A stretch of 10,463 nt of DNA from Longicatena sp. (GTDB taxonomy: Bacteria; Bacillota_I; Bacilli_A; Erysipelotrichales; Erysipelotrichaceae), in assembly GCA_020025055.1 (NCBI GenBank), contig JAHHST010000052.1, forward strand, positions 1 through 10,463. The letters run 5' to 3'. Below the pieces are notes generated by a model, which saw only the letters and a list, made by a program, of their open reading frames with translations, was not told the DNA's origin and searched no databases. This document shows, piece after piece, positions 1 to 6,865 of the stretch. Every line of letters begins with the position of its first letter. Positions within the stretch are counted from its first letter, which is position 1. The translations under genes and the position numbers were made by a program.

Positions 1-346
1 CTTTTTTGATTTTATTAAAGTCATATAAAATACTAATTCCATCAACGATTATATCATTTAAAAGCAAATATCCTGCTAATTTAATATTTTTAAATGCTAT
101 CACAATAATTGCTAACAAAATTCCAAAAGATAACGCATGCAATGTATTTTGATCTCTTTTCGAAATTTTGTCTATTTGTTTCATAAATTCTATAAAATGA
201 ACATGTTTTAATATATAACTATCCATTAAAATTAGTATTATCCAAAAGCATAATAAATCTGGTGTATATGTATATAAAAATAGTGGCATACATATAAGTT
301 CAACACAACACGCTTTCTTTATATCTACAATCATATCTTCTTTCAT
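1..346 (-). CDS. Hypothetical small membrane protein, 3' end cut by window edge
   Basis: An open frame starts at an ATG at 346 and stays open for 115 codons to the left edge, so the C-terminus is missing. An in-frame TAA lies five codons upstream, and AGAGG sits 9 nt before the ATG as a plausible ribosome binding site. The protein begins MKEDMIVDIKKACC. It shows a hydrophobic stretch at about residues 17-47 with an aromatic-rich middle, a charged middle section (about 50-68, several Lys/Asp/Arg), a clear membrane segment at about 71-85 (ALSFGILLAIIVIAF), and a third weaker hydrophobic segment at about 90-108. This suggests an integral membrane protein with two or three helices. I recognise no family and assign no function. 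It follows the ABC-F gene by 50 nt with no convincing terminator between them, so it could be the last gene of that operon or use the weak promoter noted at 366-374. Codons are strongly A/T-biased. Confidence 0.6.
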   Translation of the reverse strand, partial: MKEDMIVDIKKACCVELICMPLFLYTYTPDLLCFWIILILMDSYILKHVHFIEFMKQIDKISKRDQNTLHALSFGILLAIIVIAFKNIKLAGYLLLNDIIVDGISILYDFNKIKK

Positions 347-365
347 TTTACAGGACCTCTTTTAT

Positions 366-374
366 ATCATAACA
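366..374 (-). promoter_or_regulatory. Possible extended -10 promoter element
   Basis: On the minus strand this reads TGTTATGAT, a TGn extended -10 with a TATGAT hexamer, 19 nt before the ATG at 346. The sequence 17 nt further upstream (TATAAA) is a poor -35. An extended -10 can work without a good -35, but in DNA this AT-rich such matches arise by chance. It would let the left-edge gene be expressed apart from the ABC-F gene. Confidence 0.3.
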
Positions 375-396
375 GAAATAAAACTTATTTTATATT

Positions 397-2247
397 TTAT
401 TCTATTGCTTCACTATATTCTTCCCACTGTTCCATATAGTGTTCTATTTCATTATGTACATCATCAATCTTACTATCCAATTCACTCATCTTCTTATAAT
501 CATGATAATATTCAGGGTCAAATCGAAGTTCTCTTAATTCTTCTAATTCTGCTTCTTTTTCCTCTATTTTCTTCTCTAATTTTTTGATTTCTCTTGCATA
601 ATTAATATTTCGAACTGGTTTTTTTGTTTCTTTTTTCACGGTTGGTGTTTCTTGAACCGTATTTTGTTCATTTTTATGCATATAATCGTTATATGTCATT
701 GGATAATATGTTGCGTGTTCCCCATCAATCACTAAGATTGCCGTTGCAAGTTTTGAAATAAAGTAGCGATCATGACTTACAAACAACATGGTTCCTTCAT
801 AATCTTGCAATGATTCTTCCAATGCTTCTTTTCCAATCAAATCTAAATGATTCGTAGGTTCATCCATAATTAAGAAATTTGGATGTGATAACATCAACTT
901 TACAAATGATAATCGAACTTTTTCCCCACCAGATAAACAATCCACTGTTTTGAACACATCTTCTCCACTAAACAAGAAGCAACCTAATGCCGTACGTATT
1001 TCTGTACGATTTAAATCACTAAAATCATTCCATGCTTCTTCAAGAACCGTATTATATGGATTAAATTGTGATAACTCTTGATCAAAATATCCGACTTCAA
1101 TTTGATGTCCTAATAAGTAATTTCCAGATAATGGTGGAATATCCCCCATAATTGTTTTTAAGAAAGTTGACTTTCCTTTTCCATTAGGACCAATTACCGC
1201 TACTTTTTGTCCTTGTAATATATCAATATTAATTTCACATAATGGAACATCATATCCAATTTTCAAATTCTTTACTTCTAGCACTCGTTTTCCACCTCTT
1301 ACATTTGGAGTGAAATGTGCATGAAATGTTTTATTATCTACATCTGGATTTTCAATTCTTTCCATACGATCTAAATATTTTATTTTACTTTGTGCAAATG
1401 CTGCTTTATTCTTCTTATAACGGAACTTTTCAATCAATTCTTCCATTCTTTGAATTTCTTTTTGTTGTCTTGCATATGCTGACTTTTGTTGTTCAACATC
1501 ACTTTTTTTCGTATTTACATAATTTGTATAGTTTCCCACATAGCGCCGCATAACTCCATATTCTAATTCATATACAACATCTACAACATCATCTAAGAAC
1601 ATACGGTCATGACTAACTACTACAACTGCTTTTGGATATCTTTTTACATATCCCTCTAACCACTCAATGGTATCAATATCTAAATGGTTCGTAGGTTCAT
1701 CCAATAATAAAACATCTGGTTTACTCAGTAATAATTTAACAAATGCTAATCGTGTTTTTTGTCCCCCTGAAAATGTTCCAATTTCACGTTCTAAATCTTC
1801 TTCTTGAAATCCGAACTTTGTAAATACACTCATCATATCACTATGATACGTATATCCACCTAACTCTTCATATTGCTGTTGAAGATTTGCATATCGATTT
1901 AAAATAGATTCGCTATGATCATAAATCATCTGATCACTAACTTCTTCTAATTGTTTTCCTATAGACTTTACATAATAAAATGCTTGCTCTAATTCATCAA
2001 TTACTTTTGCATGGTCATCGGCAAACGTTGTTTGTTGTAAATAACCAATTGTCAAATTATTCTCTTTATGAATTTCTCCTCGATCTAATGGTTCTACATT
2101 CGCAATCGCCTTTAACAACGTTGTTTTCCCACATCCATTACGTCCAACAATCGCAATTTTTTCATTATTTCGTATTTCGAATTGAATATCTTCAAATACA
2201 GTTGTTGGGCCATAATATTTACATCCCTTATGGATTTGATATTTCAT
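397..2247 (-). CDS. ydiF: ABC-F family ATPase, YdiF type
   Basis: This 616-residue soluble protein has two ABC ATPase domains and no membrane segment, the ABC-F architecture. Domain 1 has Walker A GRNGCGKT (35-42), signature FSGGQ (159-163), Walker B plus LLDEPTNHLD (181-190) and the switch His in VSHDR (211-215). Domain 2 has GPNGKGKS (353-360), LSGGE (438-442), LIMDEPTNHLD (459-469) and VSHDR (490-494). A charged linker (about 245-300) corresponds to the P-site tRNA interaction motif, and the C-terminus (about 550-616) is a Glu/Lys-rich predicted coiled coil, as in B. subtilis YdiF. ABC-F proteins bind the ribosomal E site and modulate elongation or rescue stalled ribosomes; some give antibiotic resistance. 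The YdiF assignment rests on remembered similarity, the C-terminal extension and the tsaD/rex neighbourhood. The RBS (AGGTAGGTG) overlaps the stop of the upstream gene, whose frame ends 13 nt before this start, so the two are probably co-translated. All catalytic motifs are intact. Confidence 0.9.
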   Translation of the reverse strand: MKYQIHKGCKYYGPTTVFEDIQFEIRNNEKIAIVGRNGCGKTTLLKAIANVEPLDRGEIHKENNLTIGYLQQTTFADDHAKVIDELEQAFYYVKSIGKQLEEVSDQMIYDHSESILNRYANLQQQYEELGGYTYHSDMMSVFTKFGFQEEDLEREIGTFSGGQKTRLAFVKLLLSKPDVLLLDEPTNHLDIDTIEWLEGYVKRYPKAVVVVSHDRMFLDDVVDVVYELEYGVMRRYVGNYTNYVNTKKSDVEQQKSAYARQQKEIQRMEELIEKFRYKKNKAAFAQSKIKYLDRMERIENPDVDNKTFHAHFTPNVRGGKRVLEVKNLKIGYDVPLCEINIDILQGQKVAVIGPNGKGKSTFLKTIMGDIPPLSGNYLLGHQIEVGYFDQELSQFNPYNTVLEEAWNDFSDLNRTEIRTALGCFLFSGEDVFKTVDCLSGGEKVRLSFVKLMLSHPNFLIMDEPTNHLDLIGKEALEESLQDYEGTMLFVSHDRYFISKLATAILVIDGEHATYYPMTYNDYMHKNEQNTVQETPTVKKETKKPVRNINYAREIKKLEKKIEEKEAELEELRELRFDPEYYHDYKKMSELDSKIDDVHNEIEHYMEQWEEYSEAIE

Positions 2248-2260
2248 TCACTACACCTAC

Positions 2261-3574
2261 CTATTCGTTTGTATTACTTGCATTAATACCCTCTGCAAAG
2301 GATAGTGCAATTTGCTTCATAATTTTTTCTTTATTCTGTTTCCAGAATTCTACATCTTCTTTATTTGATAAATACCCTAAATCTATTTCCATTCCGTTCA
2401 TACCATTTGCATCTTTAAACTCTGCGTTTTCTTTTTCACTTTTATCAGAGAACTTCGCTGCATAAGTCGCTTTTCCACCAGCTTCTCTTAGGTATAAATT
2501 ATCATCGTAAATTAATTTTCCATCTTTTCCTTTCAATAACAGACCATCTGAAATTCCTGGATCGTCTCCAAAATATTGAACAGCTAAAGAAGCATTTAAA
2601 TTTTTTTCCAACCCATAAATCACGTTTCTAGCAAGTAGATTACTTGCATAATAACTATGATTAACTAAAATACCACGTACATCTTTATTTTCATTACTAT
2701 TAAAACGTAAGAAAATATAATATTTTGCATTTTGTTTATAGCCTTTCGCAATTCTTCCATCGGTTCCATATGCTCTACCGATTTCATCTTTAAAATCTTT
2801 AGAAATACCTACACGTAATCCGTACACATTTTCTAATTCATTTTTCAAAATTTGCGCAGCTTCATATAATTCATCATTTTCCACAAGTCCATTTGCTTTA
2901 ATTCCTTCATCTGGCATCCAATTATAATCTGTATTCATTCCATATGGATCAATTAATACATCAATTTCATCCTTCTTTGGTTTTTCTTCACTTACCTGTA
3001 AAAACAAATAATTATCATCTAGTGTCTTGTTATATTCTTTTAATAAATCTTTATCTGCAATTAATGAGATTCGATGTACTTTTCCATTTCTTTGCGCAGT
3101 AGTAAAAGAATTCGATGCTAATGCTTTATCAAACGCAACTCTTTTTTTCACTAAATGATCTACTATATATACTTCATATAATCCTGGTTCTACTTCATCT
3201 AAAGCTACTTTTTGATCCACTTTACTCTCAATTGTAGTGGAAAACATTTCTCCGTTACAAATATTTTTTAACTCTACTGTTTTTCCACTTAAAGAATCTT
3301 TCATTTCTGGACCATACGTATCCTCATATAAATTCAAAGACTCCCCATAATAGAAGTAATCCTTTACCATCAAAACATCTTTATAATTTTTTGATAACTT
3401 CGCAATACTTTTTTCATTATTTAATCCACAAATCGAAATTTTATTTTCATCATTTTTAGAAGGTAATAGAAGTCCTATCACCAAATAACCAATGATTAAA
3501 ATAACCGCAATGATTGGAATTAAAATTTTCCAATTTATATACTTACTTTTTTGTTTTGGTACATAGAACGCCAT
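2261..3574 (-). CDS. Membrane-anchored amidase_3-like protein lacking catalytic residues
   Basis: The product has 437 residues: a short basic N-terminus, one membrane helix (about 17-37), then a long extracytoplasmic part, so it looks like a type II membrane protein. Residues about 45-195 form an unrecognised beta-rich region. Residues about 203-432 follow the layout of an N-acetylmuramoyl-L-alanine amidase (Amidase_3): VLIDPYG (206-212) at the place of VxLDPGHGG, IFLRFNSN (287-294) at the place of IxIHANS, and IDLGYLSNKED (397-407) at the place of VELGFLSNPED, followed by the usual C-terminal helix ending FAEGI. By this alignment the two zinc histidines are missing (Gly212 and Arg290), the catalytic Glu is Asp398, and only a possible Glu ligand (232 or 235) remains. 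Hydrolase activity is therefore doubtful. Inactive relatives such as mycobacterial CwlM act as regulators. The start has an AGGAGG site. The gene lies 21 nt after licD and just before the ABC-F gene. The fold call is by eye. Confidence 0.7.
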   Translation of the reverse strand: MAFYVPKQKSKYINWKILIPIIAVILIIGYLVIGLLLPSKNDENKISICGLNNEKSIAKLSKNYKDVLMVKDYFYYGESLNLYEDTYGPEMKDSLSGKTVELKNICNGEMFSTTIESKVDQKVALDEVEPGLYEVYIVDHLVKKRVAFDKALASNSFTTAQRNGKVHRISLIADKDLLKEYNKTLDDNYLFLQVSEEKPKKDEIDVLIDPYGMNTDYNWMPDEGIKANGLVENDELYEAAQILKNELENVYGLRVGISKDFKDEIGRAYGTDGRIAKGYKQNAKYYIFLRFNSNENKDVRGILVNHSYYASNLLARNVIYGLEKNLNASLAVQYFGDDPGISDGLLLKGKDGKLIYDDNLYLREAGGKATYAAKFSDKSEKENAEFKDANGMNGMEIDLGYLSNKEDVEFWKQNKEKIMKQIALSFAEGINASNTNE

Positions 3575-3595
3575 ATATTTTCCTCCTTTGCTTTT

Positions 3596-4408
3596 TTAAA
3601 AATCAATATCTTTCATATGTTTTGGTTGTTGCTCCTTTTTAGGAGGATAAGACATATGATTTACTGATATCTCTTGATTCAAATATTCTGTAGGATGATT
3701 TGCCACAGGAAACATCGTATCCTCAAATGGAACATATTTTACTGGTAAAACATCTTCTTTTTTATATACAATTGGTTTTTTCACAGGAGTAAAACACCAT
3801 GTTAAATCATAACCAACCAACGAACTACCTTGATTCATTTTTCCATAATCTCTTGCGTTTTTTACATATTTATTTTTTAAGCGCAATGGATTTATATGTA
3901 AATTTTCTAACAATACAATTAAAACCATCAACAACGTATTCTTTCTTCGCCATTTAATATCGATTTTTTTATCTTCACTAACATAATCCACAATAAAAAC
4001 ATCGATAAAAATACCATCACCATCTTTACATTTGTTTCTTAACAAATAATTATATTCCTTGCAGTATGTTCCTTTTAAACGAATCTTCATAGCAGGAATA
4101 GTAACATTATACTCTTTATGTGTTTCAAAGCTTTGCACAATATATTTATTAGAATCTAAATCCTTTACTGCTTCCAAAAATCGACAATAATCACTATACA
4201 TCATCGCAATATCCATATCATCATCCCATGGAATAAAACCTTGATGTCGAATAGCACCAAGGGCACTTCCACCAGATAGCCAATATGTAATTTGATGCTT
4301 TCTACATACTACATCAATATCTTTCAACATTTCTAATAACTTTGCCTGTAATGCTTTTAAAGTTATTTGTGTTCCATCTTTACGTGTTTTCAAAATAAAT
4401 TCATCCAT
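3596..4408 (-). CDS. LicD family phosphotransferase
   Basis: This 270-residue cytoplasmic protein belongs to the LicD / nucleotidyltransferase-fold family, which transfers phosphorylcholine or related phospho-groups onto surface glycans such as teichoic acids or capsule. The diagnostic block is GGSALGAIRHQGFIPWDDD (46-64) followed by MDIAM (65-69). The Asp cluster of WDDDMDI is the expected metal and nucleotide binding site, and GIFIDVFIVD (132-141) is the second conserved segment. The C-terminus has the usual YPPKKEQQPKH pattern (254-264). Length is normal and there is no signal peptide. A hydrophobic stretch near 158-169 is probably buried core. It is the first gene of an operon with the amidase-like membrane protein (21-nt gap), which points to cell-envelope decoration, but the true substrate cannot be read from the sequence. 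No choline uptake or activation genes (licABC) are in the window, so phosphorylcholine is only one possibility. Confidence 0.88.
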   Translation of the reverse strand: MDEFILKTRKDGTQITLKALQAKLLEMLKDIDVVCRKHQITYWLSGGSALGAIRHQGFIPWDDDMDIAMMYSDYCRFLEAVKDLDSNKYIVQSFETHKEYNVTIPAMKIRLKGTYCKEYNYLLRNKCKDGDGIFIDVFIVDYVSEDKKIDIKWRRKNTLLMVLIVLLENLHINPLRLKNKYVKNARDYGKMNQGSSLVGYDLTWCFTPVKKPIVYKKEDVLPVKYVPFEDTMFPVANHPTEYLNQEISVNHMSYPPKKEQQPKHMKDIDF

Positions 4409-4423
4409 GTTATCACCATCTCC

Positions 4424-4452
4424 ATTATAAAAGATATTTTTTATTACCTCAA
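4424..4452 (-). promoter_or_regulatory. Promoter of licD operon
   Basis: TTGAGG (4447-4452) and a perfect TATAAT (4424-4429) are separated by exactly 17 nt. The -10 box ends only 15 nt before the licD ATG, so transcription should start near 4417 and give a leader of about 9 nt (GGTGATAAC). The 5' part of the apparent ribosome binding site (GGAG at 4420-4423) would then lie upstream of the start point. The promoter sits downstream of the asnS terminator, as expected for a new transcription unit. Confidence 0.6.
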
Positions 4453-4510
4453 TCGTTATAATGAAATATCACATTTTTGTAATATTTGCAATACTTTTTT
4501 TCGAACATGG

Positions 4511-4539
4511 AAAAAGACCTTCGAAAATTCGAAGATCTT
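4511..4539 (-). terminator. Intrinsic terminator of asnS
   Basis: Six nt after the asnS stop, an inverted repeat pairs AAGATCTTCGA (4529-4539) with TCGAAGGTCTT (4514-4524) with one G-U pair, leaving a 4-nt loop, followed by a T run on the minus strand. This is a classic Rho-independent terminator. It separates the asnS unit from licD. Confidence 0.85.
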
Positions 4540-4545
4540 ATGTTT

Positions 4546-5931
4546 CTAGAATACTAAATTTCTTGGTGTACGTGGGAATGGTTCCACATCACGGATATTT
4601 TGCATACCTGTTAAATACATTAACATACGGTCAAATCCTAAACCGAATCCAGCATGCTTGCATCCTCCGTAACGACGTAAGTCCATATACCATTGTAAGC
4701 TTTCGTTTTCCATTCCGATTTCTTTCATACGAGCTTCTAAAACATCATATCTTTCTTCACGTTGGCTTCCTCCAACTAATTCACCAACACCTGGAACTAA
4801 TAAGTCGCAAGCTGCAACTGTTTTTCCATCATCGTTCATACGCATGTAGAATGCTTTAATATCTTTTGGATAATCAACTAAGAATACTGGTCCATTTACC
4901 ACTTTTTCACATAAGTAACGTTCGTGTTCACTTTGTAAGTCCATTCCCCACTCAATGTTATTATTTTCAAACTTCACATCTGCTTTTTTCAACAATTCAA
5001 TTGCTTCTGTATATGTCATACGTTTGAATTCACTATTACGTACTTTAGTAATACGTTCAATACATTCTTTATCAATCATACTATTGAAGAATTTCATTTC
5101 TTCTGGTGCATTTTCTAATACATAATCAATACAGTATTTAATCATATCTTCGATTAATTCCATATCATCTTCTAAGTCTGCAAATGCAATTTCTGGTTCA
5201 ATCATCCAGAATTCACTCGCATGACGAGTTGTATTTGAATTTTCCGCACGGAATGTTGGTCCAAATGTATAAACATCACGGAAAGCCATTGCGAATGCTT
5301 CTACATGTAATTGTCCTGATACTGTTAATGATGCGTGTTTTCCAAAGAAATCTTCATCATATTTTGCATCATCTCTTGTAGTAACTGTAAAAGTTTCCCC
5401 TGCTCCTTCTGCATCATTTCCTGTAATCAATGGAGTATGTACATATACGAAACCTTGATTTTGGAAAAATTCATGAATTGCCATTGATAATACAGAACGT
5501 AAACGGAAAATCGCATAGAATGTATTTGCACGTGGACGTAAATGAGGAATTTCTCTTAAATATTCAAAACTGTGACGTTTTTTCTGTAATGGATAATCAC
5601 GATCACAATCTCCTTCTAAGACAGCTTCTGTTACCGCAATTTCAAATGGTTGTCTTCCATCTGGAGTCAATTGAATTTTACCTGTAACTGTAACAGCTGC
5701 TCCTGTAGGGAATTTTTTAATTTCTTCAAAGTTTTTAACTTCTTGTTGATAAACAAGTTGAGCATTGCGGAAATATGTTCCATCGTTTAATTCAATAAAA
5801 CCTAATTTTCCACTGCAGCGATTTGTGCGGACCCAACCTTGGATTTGTACATATTCCATACTATCCAATTCTACATGTGATCCACTTAAAACTATTTCAT
5901 ATAGTTCACGAATAGTCATAAATTCAAACAT
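4546..5931 (-). CDS. asnS: Asparaginyl-tRNA synthetase
   Basis: This class IIb synthetase activates asparagine with ATP and charges tRNA-Asn. The protein has 461 residues, normal for bacterial AsnRS. An N-terminal OB-fold anticodon-binding domain (about 29-105, VQIQGWVRTNR...) precedes the catalytic domain. That domain has TPLITGNDAEGAGETF (166-181), motif 2 in GPTFRAENSNTTRHASEFW (224-242), GELVGGSQREER (383-394) and motif 3 in GFGLGFDRMLMYLTG (428-442), followed by IRDVEPFPR (446-454). The N/T-rich motif 2 and VEPFPRTP ending fit AsnRS rather than AspRS or LysRS, and the T-box codon AAC agrees. I chose the ATG at 5931 because AGGAGG lies 7 nt upstream. An in-frame ATG at 5964 lies directly after the terminator T-run, has no RBS and would add 11 unconserved residues. 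Expression should rise when uncharged tRNA-Asn accumulates, through the T-box leader. Confidence 0.97.
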   Translation of the reverse strand: MFEFMTIRELYEIVLSGSHVELDSMEYVQIQGWVRTNRCSGKLGFIELNDGTYFRNAQLVYQQEVKNFEEIKKFPTGAAVTVTGKIQLTPDGRQPFEIAVTEAVLEGDCDRDYPLQKKRHSFEYLREIPHLRPRANTFYAIFRLRSVLSMAIHEFFQNQGFVYVHTPLITGNDAEGAGETFTVTTRDDAKYDEDFFGKHASLTVSGQLHVEAFAMAFRDVYTFGPTFRAENSNTTRHASEFWMIEPEIAFADLEDDMELIEDMIKYCIDYVLENAPEEMKFFNSMIDKECIERITKVRNSEFKRMTYTEAIELLKKADVKFENNNIEWGMDLQSEHERYLCEKVVNGPVFLVDYPKDIKAFYMRMNDDGKTVAACDLLVPGVGELVGGSQREERYDVLEARMKEIGMENESLQWYMDLRRYGGCKHAGFGLGFDRMLMYLTGMQNIRDVEPFPRTPRNLVF

Positions 5932-5937
5932 ATTATT

Positions 5938-5943
5938 TCCTCC
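5938..5943 (-). promoter_or_regulatory. Ribosome binding site that fixes the asnS start
   Basis: AGGAGG lies 7 nt before the ATG at 5931. No comparable site precedes the longer in-frame ATG at 5964, which begins immediately after the U-tract of the T-box terminator. Confidence 0.85.
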
Positions 5944-5964
5944 TATAAATGACTTTAGGAACAT

Positions 5965-5990
5965 AAAAAAACGTTCCTTTTCAGGAACGT
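5965..5990 (-). terminator. Conditional terminator of the asnS T-box
   Basis: The 7-bp stem ACGTTCC (5984-5990) with GGAACGT (5971-5977) and loop TGAAAA is followed by a run of seven T on the minus strand. The 5' arm is shared with the antiterminator helix. It is the only terminator-like structure after rex, so it probably also ends rex transcripts when asparaginyl-tRNA is plentiful. Confidence 0.92.
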
Positions 5991-6170
5991 AATATTACGC
6001 GGTGCCATCCTGATTCCTGTTACCTACATAACAGACATCTTGCTTATGGATTTAACGCTATCCTATACGGAATCGTCTACTATTATTTCTCCGATTCAAC
6101 TCCACAGTTGTTCATATAAAGAAACATTTGGCTTCGGCTTACACCATCCCGAATTCGCTATCCTTTGTTT
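5965..6170 (-). promoter_or_regulatory. T-box leader of asnS, asparagine specific
   Basis: A T-box riboswitch binds tRNA and lets transcription proceed when the tRNA is uncharged. The T-box sequence AGGATGGCACCGCG (5998-6011) is an almost perfect match to the family consensus and carries the UGGN bulge that pairs with the tRNA 3' end. Upstream, a Stem I hairpin TTCGG...CCGAA encloses the distal loop GATGGTGTAAG. The specifier region reads GAACAACTGTGGAG (6100-6113), giving AAC (Asn) at 6110-6112, followed by A, and a second in-register AAC at 6107-6109. A Stem III hairpin CTGTTA/TAACAG lies just before the T-box. Downstream, ACGTTCC pairs with GGAACGT to form the terminator, while TCCTG in its 5' arm can instead pair with CAGGA at the T-box to form the antiterminator. 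The leader starts only about 20 nt after the rex stop. I found no clear separate promoter, so rex read-through may also feed it. The 5' end is approximate. Confidence 0.95.
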
Positions 6171-6187
6171 TCCTTTATTGTTCTGCT

Positions 6188-6817
6188 TCAACGTTCTACA
6201 TTTAAACTGTTTGTTTCAAAAACAAGTTCTTGTATAGATGATACCACATCTACGCTCTTTAATACAACCCCTTTTGGAATTTGTATATGTTCATGCGTAA
6301 AATCAACTAATCCTGTAATTCCACATTTGATTAAACGATCTACTGTCGATTGTATATCTTCACTGATTGCTAAAATTGCAATTCGACAACCTTCAGGAAA
6401 ACGCTCTTCTAATTCATTAATATCATAAACAGGAATTCCAAATCGTACCCCTTGTCGATCTGGATTAATATCAAATGCGCAGGCGATTTCTCCAACAACA
6501 TAATCCCATTTATTATACTTCATCAATGCTCTACCCATATTACCAGCTCCAACTAGAATAATTTTTTCATCAAAATCCATTCCAAGCTGTTGATTAAATA
6601 TGTCAATTAATTTATTGACATCATATCCATACCCTTGTTTTCCTAAATTTCCAAGAAAAGAAAAGTCTCTACGTATTGTTGTAGGTTCAATATTTACAAC
6701 ATTCGCAAGTTCCTTTGACATGACTCTTTCCATTCCAGAATGCTTCAGTTTACGTAGTGCTTTTAAATACACAGGGTATCTTTGAAGTGTTGCTTTTGGT
6801 ACATTTTTTTCTGCCAT
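6188..6817 (-). CDS. rex: Redox-sensing transcriptional repressor Rex
   Basis: Rex senses the NADH/NAD+ ratio and represses fermentation and redox genes; NADH binding releases it from DNA. The 209-residue protein has the usual length. Residues about 5-75 form the winged-helix DNA-binding domain with the family block TIRRDFSFLGNLGKQGYGYD (47-66). A Rossmann domain follows with GAGNMGRA (90-97) and the acidic FDINPD (115-120), whose Asp selects NADH over NADPH. A C-terminal helix mediates domain-swapped dimers. I chose the ATG at 6817 because AGGTGATG lies just upstream and the protein then begins MAEKNVPKATLQRYP like other Rex proteins. The in-frame ATG at 6868 would add 17 residues translated from the promoter and operator region. 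rex has its own promoter with Rex-like half-sites, suggesting autoregulation. The nearby asnS T-box begins just beyond its stop. B. subtilis rex also lies near ydiB-ydiF. Confidence 0.96.
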   Translation of the reverse strand: MAEKNVPKATLQRYPVYLKALRKLKHSGMERVMSKELANVVNIEPTTIRRDFSFLGNLGKQGYGYDVNKLIDIFNQQLGMDFDEKIILVGAGNMGRALMKYNKWDYVVGEIACAFDINPDRQGVRFGIPVYDINELEERFPEGCRIAILAISEDIQSTVDRLIKCGITGLVDFTHEHIQIPKGVVLKSVDVVSSIQELVFETNSLNVER

Positions 6818-6836
6818 TTTTTCATCACCTAGTAAA

Positions 6837-6865
6837 ATTATATCACAATTATTATTGTTTGTGAA
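6837..6865 (-). promoter_or_regulatory. Promoter of rex
   Basis: TTCACA (6860-6865, five of six matches to TTGACA) and a perfect TATAAT (6837-6842) are separated by 17 nt in the gap between the Nudix stop and the rex start. The expected start of transcription is near 6830, about 13 nt before the rex ATG, just before the AGGTGATG ribosome binding site. Confidence 0.65.

Noticed and set aside
376..396. AT-only hairpin (AAATAA/TTATTT) after the ABC-F gene as a terminator
   Set aside because: The 6-bp stem has no G-C pairs and no proper T-run follows, so it should not terminate efficiently.
1980..2465. Plus-strand open frame of 161 codons
   Set aside because: It lies antisense across the 3' end of the amidase-like gene and the 5' end of the ABC-F gene, both well supported. 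It has low-complexity Ser/Phe/Leu content typical of reverse-strand shadows and no good ribosome binding site.
4461..4859. Plus-strand open frame of 132 codons
   Set aside because: It is antisense to the conserved C-terminal part of asnS and crosses its terminator. No family resemblance.
6170..6260. Separate promoter for the asnS T-box inside the rex 3' end
   Set aside because: TTGTTT and TTGAAA resemble -35 boxes, but no acceptable -10 lies 15-19 nt downstream of either.
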